Part shown: positions 1 through 5,364 of the stretch, piece after piece
Position numbering within the stretch: the first letter of the stretch is position 1
How the letters are laid out: each line of letters begins with the position of its first letter
From: Leptolinea sp. UBA1437
Lineage (GTDB): Bacteria; Chloroflexota; Anaerolineae; Anaerolineales; Anaerolineaceae
Length of the DNA: 6,354 nucleotides
Assembly: GCA_002329625.1 (NCBI GenBank)
Contig: DCTP01000032.1
Location: forward strand, 241-6,594
Direction of reading: 5' to 3'
Program-made: the position numbers and the translations under genes
The notes under the pieces: model-generated
Told to the model about the DNA's origin: nothing
Seen by the model: the letters and a program-made list of their open reading frames with translations, nothing else
Database searches by the model: none

Positions 1-501
1 GGTCATACCCCTCCGGATGAAAGCGGTGTCGGTACCTTTAATGAAAGCGAAATACCCGAGCATTTGCGCGGTATTGTTTCGGTAATGGCTCCTCAACCGA
101 CCATTCCCGCCGGTATGGAACAGGTCATTCGCCTCAGAATTCCGGCGATTAATGTCGATGCACCGGTCGTTTTGGGGGATGATTGGGAAGCGTTGAAAGC
201 GGGGATCGGAATGAATCTTTACAGTGCGGCTCCGGGGAAAAACGGAAATATTATTCTTTCCGGTCATAATGATATTTACGGCCAAGTTTTTCGCGATTTG
301 GATCAATTAATGCCCGGGGATCAAATCATCATATTAACCGAAAAAAACGCTTATACTTATAGCGTCCAAAACATAGAAGTCGTTCTGCCGAATCAGGTGG
401 AGGTTATGGCACAGACAACGGATCCGACTGTAACTTTGATTTCTTGCTATCCTTATTTGGTAGATGATAAAAGGATAGTTGTCACGGGGAAAATGCTATA
501 G
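1..501 (+). CDS. Sortase family transpeptidase, 5'-truncated by the window edge
   Basis: The frame is open from base 1, so the N-terminus lies outside the window; 166 residues remain. The visible part is an acidic, proline-containing linker (about 1-40) followed by a sortase beta-barrel domain (about 41-166). Sortases are membrane-anchored cysteine transpeptidases that cleave a C-terminal sorting signal and join the protein to a cell-surface amine, or build pili. All three catalytic elements are visible, numbered on this fragment: His89 in LSGHND, Cys149 in TLISCYPY, and Arg158 in DDKRIVV. The TLxxC pattern and compact C-terminus resemble class D/E sortases more than class A or B, but I cannot fix the class. 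A TTG at 64 could formally initiate, but the upstream residues continue naturally as a linker, so it is probably not the start. The missing part most likely holds a signal-anchor helix. No LPXTG-type substrate is seen in the window. The next gene follows after 26 bp and is probably co-transcribed. Confidence 0.9.
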   Translation, partial: GHTPPDESGVGTFNESEIPEHLRGIVSVMAPQPTIPAGMEQVIRLRIPAINVDAPVVLGDDWEALKAGIGMNLYSAAPGKNGNIILSGHNDIYGQVFRDLDQLMPGDQIIILTEKNAYTYSVQNIEVVLPNQVEVMAQTTDPTVTLISCYPYLVDDKRIVVTGKML

Positions 502-516
502 AAGAATAGATGCTTT

Positions 517-523
517 GGGAGGG
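517..523 (+). promoter_or_regulatory. Strong ribosome-binding site deciding the start of the small tail-anchored protein
   Basis: GGGAGGG lies 4 bases before the ATG at 528. An in-frame ATG at 510 lies upstream of this site and has no comparable sequence before it. The Shine-Dalgarno position therefore selects 528 as the start. Nearly the same initiation context occurs in front of the epimerase at the other end of the window. Confidence 0.75.
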
Positions 524-527
524 ATTA

Positions 528-737
528 ATGGCAAAGAAAAATACGACAAAAGGGAAGGCACCGATTAAAACAACTGCTACCGCCGTTTCAAGCAGCGGGA
601 ATCTGCCGTTAGCGGCTCGTGCGCCGAAAGAAGAATTTAATCCGGATTATACTTACGTAATTCGAAATCTAAAGAAAATCGGAACATTGGCAGCTGTCTT
701 TATCGCTATTCTGATCATATTGTCATTCATTATTTGA
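528..737 (+). CDS. Small tail-anchored membrane protein of unknown function, 69 aa
   Basis: I do not recognise a named family. The protein has a lysine/threonine/alanine-rich, probably disordered N-terminus (1-35), a short conserved-looking segment FNPDYTYVIRNLKKIG (37-52), and one C-terminal hydrophobic helix (about 52-69) that runs to the last residue. There is no signal peptide, so the expected topology is a cytoplasmic N-terminus with a C-terminal membrane anchor. The cluster of basic residues just before the helix (R46, K49, K50) fits the positive-inside rule. The start at 528 was chosen over an in-frame ATG at 510 because GGGAGGG lies between them. The gene begins 26 bp after the sortase and is followed by a likely terminator, so the two probably form the end of one operon. 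It lacks a sorting motif and the usual LPXTG-helix-basic-tail layout, so it is unlikely to be a sortase substrate. The coding call rests on the strong ribosome-binding site and the sensible protein architecture. Confidence 0.75.
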   Translation: MAKKNTTKGKAPIKTTATAVSSSGNLPLAARAPKEEFNPDYTYVIRNLKKIGTLAAVFIAILIILSFII

Positions 738-779
738 TCGAATCCCGCGAATTTTTGTTTCCAAATAATCATATGAGAG

Positions 780-811
780 ACCCGTTCGGCTTTTCAACCA
801 CGGGTGTTTTT
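780..811 (+). terminator. Probable rho-independent terminator after the sortase operon
   Basis: ACCCGT (780-785) pairs with ACGGGT (800-805). Two inner G-C pairs (788-789 with 798-799) may extend the stem past a 2-base bulge. A GTTTTT run (806-811) follows directly. It lies 42 bp after the stop of the small membrane protein and just before the next + strand gene, so it would separate the two transcription units. The stem is only moderate; no folding energy was computed. Confidence 0.6.
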
Positions 812-816
812 ATAAA
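811..816 (+). promoter_or_regulatory. Possible -10 box for the pseudo-aminotransferase gene
   Basis: TATAAA sits 14 bases before the ATG at 831, directly after the terminator T-run. A start of transcription about 7 bases downstream would leave a leader of only about 8 bases. This fits the complete lack of a Shine-Dalgarno sequence before this ATG. No convincing -35 box is visible at the right spacing, so this is tentative. Confidence 0.3.
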
Positions 817-830
817 CAGACAATAATCCA

Positions 831-1937
831 ATGCCGATTAATTTAAATCCGGTTCCCGCACGAATTGATCCGAAGGTTCTAGCGGCTCTTGCGAAGCCGC
901 AAAGCGGGAACCCTTTCTCGCTTTCAGAAAAGATTGAAGACCGTTTTCGGGAGATGTTCTTTCCGGATGCCGCTTCCATGAACTTTTTTAATTGTTCACG
1001 GGAAGGATTATATGAAGTTGCTTTAAACAGTTTTGCAAGCGGACCGGTACTGATCGGAATGAACGGTCCCTTTTCTCAGCAATGGCAGACAATCGCAAAA
1101 TCTTTGAATATCGATTCGGAGATTATCGATACCGCTTTCGGTTCCGGCTTTGACGAAGACCTGTTTGAAAAAGCACTTGATGAGGAATCCTATGCCGTTG
1201 TTTTTTTGGTCGAAATTGATCCGTTTACGGGGACACAAATTGATATTGCCGCATTATCGGGAATGATTCGGAAGAAACTGCCCGATGCTTTGGTTATTGT
1301 AGATTGTTCCGCTTCTTTCGGAAGCGTTCGTGCATTAAATCTGAAGTCCGAAGCGGATGTGTTGTTAATCGGTTCCGAAATATCCTTAGGTTTACCGCCG
1401 GGATTGGGGACGGTCATTTTAGGCGAACGGGCGAATTTCAAATCCATCGGTTTTTCGGGAACCGGATGGAGCCTGAACTATGCAAGGCAATTCCGCGATA
1501 TCCATTCTAAAAGTTTTCGCTCTCTGATACCTTATCAATTATTAAATGCTTTGGACAGGCAACTTGATTTGATTTTTTTGGAAGGGATTGAAAACCGAAT
1601 TAAGCGAATCGAAAGTCTATCCGAAAAAATGAAGGGGTGGGCGGATGCCAACCAGTTCGAAATTTTCACACGCCCCGAATTTCGCTCGCCGACCGTTACG
1701 GTCTTTAAAAAACCGCTTCTTTTTACGGTTCAAAATCTGATGGATTTTTTAAGCTCTTACGGTATTATCATCGGGAACTGTCCAGATGATATGCGAGATG
1801 ATTATTTTGTAATCGCTCATATGAACCAGACTACGGAAGAAGAAATGACGTTATTTTTGGACGTTTTAGATCGCTTTCTGGCTGATTATGATACGAAGAA
1901 AAGCATTCCGGTTGTCAGTAAACTTTCCCCTCAATGA
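831..1937 (+). CDS. Class V aminotransferase-fold protein lacking the catalytic lysine (probable pseudoenzyme)
   Basis: A 368-residue protein of the alanine/serine-glyoxylate aminotransferase fold (PLP fold type I, class V). It aligns by eye almost end to end with the intact aminotransferase at 3458-4543: NPVPARIDP (6-14) matches the PGPVRVTP substrate-entry segment, VDCSASFGS (157-165) matches VDAVASVAC, GSEISLGLPPGLG (181-193) matches GSQKGLSLPPTIG, and FVIAHM (326-331) matches FRLGHM. The PLP-ring Asp is kept (D158). The Schiff-base lysine is I184, the preceding Gln is E183, and the substrate-carboxylate Arg is V327. The phosphate-binding SGEAM loop has become CSREG (55-59). Transamination should therefore be impossible; PLP or ligand binding without catalysis, or a partner role, is conceivable. 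The frame is intact with no stops, which argues against ordinary decay. The start at 831 is supported by the N-terminal alignment although no Shine-Dalgarno sequence precedes it. The gene ends 13 bp from the convergent CrtI-type gene. Automatic annotation would probably call it an aminotransferase. Confidence 0.88.
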   Translation: MPINLNPVPARIDPKVLAALAKPQSGNPFSLSEKIEDRFREMFFPDAASMNFFNCSREGLYEVALNSFASGPVLIGMNGPFSQQWQTIAKSLNIDSEIIDTAFGSGFDEDLFEKALDEESYAVVFLVEIDPFTGTQIDIAALSGMIRKKLPDALVIVDCSASFGSVRALNLKSEADVLLIGSEISLGLPPGLGTVILGERANFKSIGFSGTGWSLNYARQFRDIHSKSFRSLIPYQLLNALDRQLDLIFLEGIENRIKRIESLSEKMKGWADANQFEIFTRPEFRSPTVTVFKKPLLFTVQNLMDFLSSYGIIIGNCPDDMRDDYFVIAHMNQTTEEEMTLFLDVLDRFLADYDTKKSIPVVSKLSPQ

Positions 1938-1950
1938 TAAAAATCCGAGA

Positions 1951-3447
1951 TTATTCTTTATCGAAATCCTCTTTAATCACCTGAACGGTATTGGCGGCTC
2001 CCAATAATACACCGGGAATTGTCGCTCCCGGATGAGCTCCGTTACCGACCAAATACAGGTGGCGGATATCCCGGCAACGATTTGCCATTCGGATTTCTCC
2101 ATTTTTTTGTAATTCAGGTTGAAACGACAGAATTGATCCGGCATGGCTGCCCAACCTATTTTTAATAATAATTGGATCGAGATATTCTTCGACGATCAGA
2201 TTTGTCCGAATATCGGTCAGAAAATAATTTTGAAGCAAATCCAAGACATGATTTCGATAACTGTACGAAATATGATCCCAGGGATTGATACTCTCCAAAT
2301 TGGGAACGGGAACGATTACGGAGAGCGCTTCACAACCGAACGGCGCATTATCCGGGATGATTTTGGAAGCCATACGTAGAATCAGCAACGGATGATCCGA
2401 AAGGATTTTTTGGTCAAAAAGTTCATTTAAAAATCGGTCGTAATCTTCGGGGAATAAGATATTTAAAGGAGCCAAAGGAGCTCTTTCCTGCAGAATACAA
2501 CGGGTCCCGAGATGATAAACAAAGGCGCTGATGCCGGAAATTTTTGTTTTTGCCTGATTGACCGAATCATAGCGGGTTCGATCGGAATCGATTAAATATC
2601 GGTAAGTCGCAGCGGCATCCGCATCGGAAATTACCAAATCGGCTTGTTGAATCCTGCCGTCTTTTAGTCGTACACCGGAAACGGTATGATTGAATATTTG
2701 TATTTCGGATACCTCGGTTCCATAGAAGATCTCGCCACCCGATTCTCGGAACAACCGTACAATCGCTTGAACCATGTTATCCATACCGCCGTCCGGGACG
2801 GCTGTTCCCCACCGTTGGAACATTTGTGAAAAAGCCCGAAAAAGATGGGTCGCGCTTTTGGGATTTCCGCCGCCGATTAATGGCCAAAAACCGAAAAGTT
2901 GCTGTAGTTCTGGAGTTTGAAATTTTTCATTTGCATATTCTTCACAAGTCATCTGCGGGTTCATTCTTCGCAGCCATAAATTCGTACGAAATCGAAAAGT
3001 GCTTTCATCAACCGGTCGACCGCAATAATCGAAAAAAATATCATCGAAAATCGCGGCGCTTTCCTCCGTAAAAGCATTAAAACCTTTCAAGTCTGCCCCG
3101 GATAACATAGGGTTCAGTTTTACGGTTTCGACAGGGTTCGAATAAAGAGCAAAGCGCTTAAAATCAGGAAAAATTGCTTGGAATATCGGGTCGCAATCCC
3201 GAAATTTGAATGAATCGATTCTGCGTTTCCCCGCATATTCATAGAGCTGATCAAATAAAAAAGGGGCGGAGATATATTCCGCCCCCGTATTAAACGTAAA
3301 TCCTTTCAACCGGATTGATCCGAGGCTTCCGCCCGCAAAAAGGTTTTTTTCAAAAATTTTTACTTTGCAACCTTCGACAGCCAGCCTGATTCCGCAAGCC
3401 AGACCTCCCAAGCCAGCACCGATGATAATGACATTCAGCGGTTTCAT
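1951..3447 (-). CDS. CrtI-type FAD-dependent oxidoreductase (phytoene desaturase-like)
   Basis: A 498-residue flavoprotein of the phytoene desaturase/COG1233 family, about the usual length for CrtI proteins. The N-terminal dinucleotide-binding fold shows VIIIGAGLGGL (6-16), followed by E33 in KIFEKN at the place that binds the adenosine ribose of FAD. The TFNTGAEY stretch (51-58) occupies the position of the conserved segment after the first fold. The C-terminal FAD signature is clear: LYLVGNGAHPGATIPGVLL, with HPGATIPG at 472-479. Family members desaturate, isomerise or saturate lipophilic polyenes such as carotenoids at the membrane, and many relatives have unknown substrates. No phytoene synthase, cyclase or other carotenoid gene is present in the window, so a carotenoid role is not established. 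It is the last gene of the minus-strand operon, starting 10 bp after the aminotransferase stop. No good ribosome-binding site directly precedes its ATG; an AGGTGA inside the end of the preceding gene is too distant to be convincing, so translational coupling is likely. Confidence 0.88.
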   Translation of the reverse strand: MKPLNVIIIGAGLGGLACGIRLAVEGCKVKIFEKNLFAGGSLGSIRLKGFTFNTGAEYISAPFLFDQLYEYAGKRRIDSFKFRDCDPIFQAIFPDFKRFALYSNPVETVKLNPMLSGADLKGFNAFTEESAAIFDDIFFDYCGRPVDESTFRFRTNLWLRRMNPQMTCEEYANEKFQTPELQQLFGFWPLIGGGNPKSATHLFRAFSQMFQRWGTAVPDGGMDNMVQAIVRLFRESGGEIFYGTEVSEIQIFNHTVSGVRLKDGRIQQADLVISDADAAATYRYLIDSDRTRYDSVNQAKTKISGISAFVYHLGTRCILQERAPLAPLNILFPEDYDRFLNELFDQKILSDHPLLILRMASKIIPDNAPFGCEALSVIVPVPNLESINPWDHISYSYRNHVLDLLQNYFLTDIRTNLIVEEYLDPIIIKNRLGSHAGSILSFQPELQKNGEIRMANRCRDIRHLYLVGNGAHPGATIPGVLLGAANTVQVIKEDFDKE

Positions 3448-3457
3448 GGAGAATCGA

Positions 3458-4543
3458 TTAAATCACCTGTCGCAGGACGTCAATAGCACTTCGTGCGTTT
3501 GTCATGGTTGCCTGAGTTCCCATATGTCCCAAACGGAAGACCTTTCCGGCAATTTTTCCATAACTTCCGCCGATACCCATTCCAAAGGCTCGAACCTGTT
3601 GATCAAAAGCTTCAAAAGTTCGATCGGCGGGAACATAGACGGCCGTAACAGACGGTGATTGAATCGCTTCCGGTTTCGGGAACAGACGGTATCCGATTTT
3701 TGTCAAAGATTTCCTGACAAATTCTGCAATAACCTGATGGCGGGCAAAAACATTCGACAAACCTTCGTTGATCATCAGATCATCCAACACATCATTTAAT
3801 GCCGCAATTCCCGGCCAATCCGGTGTATTGGGGTGGTCATGTTTCTGCGGAATATTGTGATAAGACCAAAATGCTTCATACCCCGCATAATCAACTTTCC
3901 GGATAATATCCCACGCTTGTTCGCTTACCGAACAAAAACCAATAGTGGGAGGTAGAGAAAGTCCTTTTTGAGATCCGCCCATGACAATATCGGCATTCCA
4001 TTTGTCCCCTTCGATTTCTGTACAAGCAACCGATGCTACCGCATCTACGATCATTATCGGGACATTGTATTTCTTCTTTAATTGTCCCACTTCAGAAATC
4101 GGGTTAAGCGTACCGGACGGTGTTTCGCAATGAACGATCGTAATGACCTTTGGTTGATAAGTTTTAATTGCGGATTCGATTCGATCCAAATCATGGACGG
4201 TTTCATCATAACCAAATTCAACCAATTGAGCATCAGCGTGAATCGCCCGTGCCATGTCTGCAAAACCTTCTCCGAAAAATCCGGTACTGATTGCCAATAC
4301 TTTTTCACCGGGAAGAACACAACTTTTAATGGCACCCCAGAGAATGGACATTGCCTCTCCGGATTGAATAATTACTTCCGATTGAGTTCCGAGCAAAATG
4401 CCCAGTTTTTTCCCGACAGTCTGATAAAGTTCAAAGAATTCATCTTCACAATATCCGGCACCGAAATCAGATGTCAAGGACCGATAAGCAACGGGAGTCA
4501 CTCGAACCGGGCCAGGGACCATCGGAATTTTATAATTTTTCAT
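3458..4543 (-). CDS. PLP-dependent class V aminotransferase (alanine/serine-glyoxylate aminotransferase-like)
   Basis: A 361-residue fold-type I enzyme, the usual length for this family, which moves an amino group from alanine or serine to glyoxylate or a related keto acid. Key elements are visible: IPMVPGPVRV at the N-terminus (6-15), the PLP-phosphate loop SGEAM (61-65), VHCETPSGT (137-145), D167 in VDAVAS contacting the pyridine nitrogen, K193 in GGSQKGLSLPP forming the Schiff base, NTPDWP (239-244), and R337 in FRLGHMG binding the substrate carboxylate. It should be active. The exact substrate pair (alanine, serine or ureidoglycine donor) cannot be read from sequence. The ATG at 4543 was chosen. 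A longer frame from 4582 would add 13 arginine-rich residues translated from the slyD tail in another frame, and family members begin near the MVPGP motif. The chosen ATG overlaps the slyD stop as ATGA, typical of translational coupling. A catalytically dead paralogue is encoded on the opposite strand at 831-1937. Confidence 0.9.
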   Translation of the reverse strand: MKNYKIPMVPGPVRVTPVAYRSLTSDFGAGYCEDEFFELYQTVGKKLGILLGTQSEVIIQSGEAMSILWGAIKSCVLPGEKVLAISTGFFGEGFADMARAIHADAQLVEFGYDETVHDLDRIESAIKTYQPKVITIVHCETPSGTLNPISEVGQLKKKYNVPIMIVDAVASVACTEIEGDKWNADIVMGGSQKGLSLPPTIGFCSVSEQAWDIIRKVDYAGYEAFWSYHNIPQKHDHPNTPDWPGIAALNDVLDDLMINEGLSNVFARHQVIAEFVRKSLTKIGYRLFPKPEAIQSPSVTAVYVPADRTFEAFDQQVRAFGMGIGGSYGKIAGKVFRLGHMGTQATMTNARSAIDVLRQVI

Positions 4544-5058
4544 TCGCAGGAACCGTCTTCGCAGCCGCCGCAGGATGAACAATCATGATGGATGTGTCCC
4601 GCTTTAAGTTCCCCTTCGGAGGCATCCCGAACTTCCACTATTTCGATATCAAATTTCAATTCTTTCCCGGCTAGCGGATGGTTGAGATCCACGATAACCG
4701 AATTTTCATTGAAATCCTGAATATAAGCTGTGTACACTTGATCGGATTCATCCTGTAAATGTAAAACGCTTCCGAGAGCCGGGATGTAATCTTCTGGGAA
4801 CAAGGAACGATCCAACTCAACGATTGAATCCGGCATTAATTCGCCGTATCCGTCTTCCGGGGATACGATAACGGTTTTCTTTTCGCCCGGGAATAATCCG
4901 TTTAATTCATTTTCAAGACCGGGGATAATATTGTCATGACCGTGTAAATAAACCAAAGGATTATTTATATCAGCCGAATCGATCGGTTCTCCGTCAACCC
5001 ATAATGTATAAGCAAGGCTGACAACCTTATTATTTCCAGCGGGAATTTTATTTTCCAT
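4540..5058 (-). CDS. slyD: SlyD-like FKBP-type peptidyl-prolyl isomerase with Cys/His metal-binding tail
   Basis: A 172-residue cytoplasmic folding helper; E. coli SlyD is 196 residues. The FKBP domain is split by an insert-in-flap chaperone domain, as in SlyD. The first FKBP part (about 11-70) contains YLHGHDNIIPGLENEL (37-52) and PGEKKTVIVSPEDGYG (57-72). The insert spans about 73-120. The FKBP fold resumes with the SlyD signature VDLNHPLAGKELKFDIEIVEV (123-143, residues around N126, H127, P128, G131). The tail HIHHDCSSCGGCEDGSCE (155-172) has three His and four Cys in a CxxCxxCx4C array, shorter than the E. coli tail but suited to binding nickel, zinc or another soft metal. Proline isomerisation, chaperone activity and metal delivery are known SlyD roles; the client here is unknown. 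A GGAG sits 7 bases before the ATG. Its stop overlaps the aminotransferase start by 4 bp, and it follows the small membrane protein gene by 17 bp. Confidence 0.9.
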   Translation of the reverse strand: MENKIPAGNNKVVSLAYTLWVDGEPIDSADINNPLVYLHGHDNIIPGLENELNGLFPGEKKTVIVSPEDGYGELMPDSIVELDRSLFPEDYIPALGSVLHLQDESDQVYTAYIQDFNENSVIVDLNHPLAGKELKFDIEIVEVRDASEGELKAGHIHHDCSSCGGCEDGSCE

Positions 5059-5065
5059 TTAATAA

Positions 5066-5069
5066 CTCC
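5066..5069 (-). promoter_or_regulatory. Ribosome-binding site of slyD
   Basis: GGAG on the minus strand lies 7 bases upstream of the slyD ATG, inside the 17 bp gap after the small membrane protein gene. It supports internal translation initiation in a shared transcript and contrasts with the first gene of the operon, which has no such site at normal spacing. Confidence 0.6.
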
Positions 5070-5075
5070 GATATA

Positions 5076-5237
5076 TTATTTCTGTTTCAGATCGTCTCGC
5101 TTCTTTTTTGCCCGATACAACATCAATCCCGCTACTGCGATTCCCGCTATCCAACCGTATGGGGGTAGCAGAATCCAAAATGCAAAGCTGAATGCCGCAG
5201 CCGTGCCCAAACAAAGCAACCAGTCTGTTAAATCCAT
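5076..5237 (-). CDS. Small two-helix membrane protein, 53 aa, first gene of the slyD operon
   Basis: This short frame begins MDLTDWLLCLG and ends in YRAKKKRDDLKQK. It has two hydrophobic segments: about 5-24, WLLCLGTAAAFSFAFWILL being the core, and about 28-41, with GWIAGIAVAGLMLY. They are separated by a PPYG turn and followed by a strongly basic cytoplasmic-type tail (42-53). A two-helix hairpin in the inner membrane with the C-terminus inside fits the charges. I recognise no family. Support for coding is indirect: the ATG lies exactly where a TATAAT box predicts the transcript to start, the stop is 17 bp before slyD, the orientation matches the operon, and composition is that of a sensible membrane protein. 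No Shine-Dalgarno sequence lies at normal spacing, so translation would be leaderless. Without this gene, more than 300 bp upstream of slyD would be non-coding. Confidence 0.7.
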   Translation of the reverse strand: MDLTDWLLCLGTAAAFSFAFWILLPPYGWIAGIAVAGLMLYRAKKKRDDLKQK

Positions 5238-5364
5238 CTTTTGATTATAACCTACCCGATCTTGATGAAGAAAAAGATAATAAATTTCTTATTTTTGAAT
5301 TAAATGAAAAAAGGTCGGTTCAAACGGAGGAGATTTTGATCGTTTTTATGAAAGCTCTTTGAAT
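5238..5364. other. AT-rich intergenic spacer between epimerase and slyD operon
   Basis: This 127 bp spacer contains the operon promoter at its left end. I see no convincing hairpin for terminating the epimerase transcript: a T-run (CCTTTTTTC on the minus strand, near 5310) is present but no GC-rich stem precedes it. Read-through from the epimerase into the operon therefore remains possible. No other gene is supported here; a + strand ATG at 5348 gives only four codons. Confidence 0.6.
5244..5272 (-). promoter_or_regulatory. Promoter of the small membrane protein-slyD-aminotransferase-CrtI operon
   Basis: An exact TATAAT occupies 5249-5244 on the minus strand. Six bases (CAAAAG) separate it from the ATG at 5237, so transcription would start at or beside the A of the start codon, giving a leaderless mRNA. 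At 17 bp upstream the -35 position reads TTCTTC, a weak match in an AT-rich stretch. The -10 is convincing and the -35 is not. Confidence 0.6.

Noticed and set aside
528..737. The 69-aa protein as a sortase substrate
   Set aside because: NLPLAA (25-30) only loosely resembles a sorting signal. It lies far from the helix, and there is no N-terminal signal peptide and no basic residue after the helix.
831..1937. The pseudo-aminotransferase as a decaying pseudogene
   Set aside because: The frame is intact over 368 codons, both termini align with the active paralogue, and fold-defining segments are kept. Decay would be expected to show stops or frameshifts.
4544..4582. A longer N-terminus for the aminotransferase starting at 4582
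   Set aside because: The extra 13 residues (MFILRRLRRRFLR) are the slyD Cys/His tail read in another frame. Family members start close to the MVPGP motif, and the ATGA overlap at 4543-4540 is a standard coupling arrangement.
4082..4588. Long + strand open frame opposite the aminotransferase and slyD
   Set aside because: It is fully covered by two well-supported minus-strand genes, shows no recognisable domain, and has no ribosome-binding site. It is a shadow frame.
5305..5335. Rho-independent terminator for the epimerase
   Set aside because: There is a T-run on the minus strand, but the preceding bases (CCGTTTGAACCGACC) do not form a true inverted repeat, so no stem is supported.
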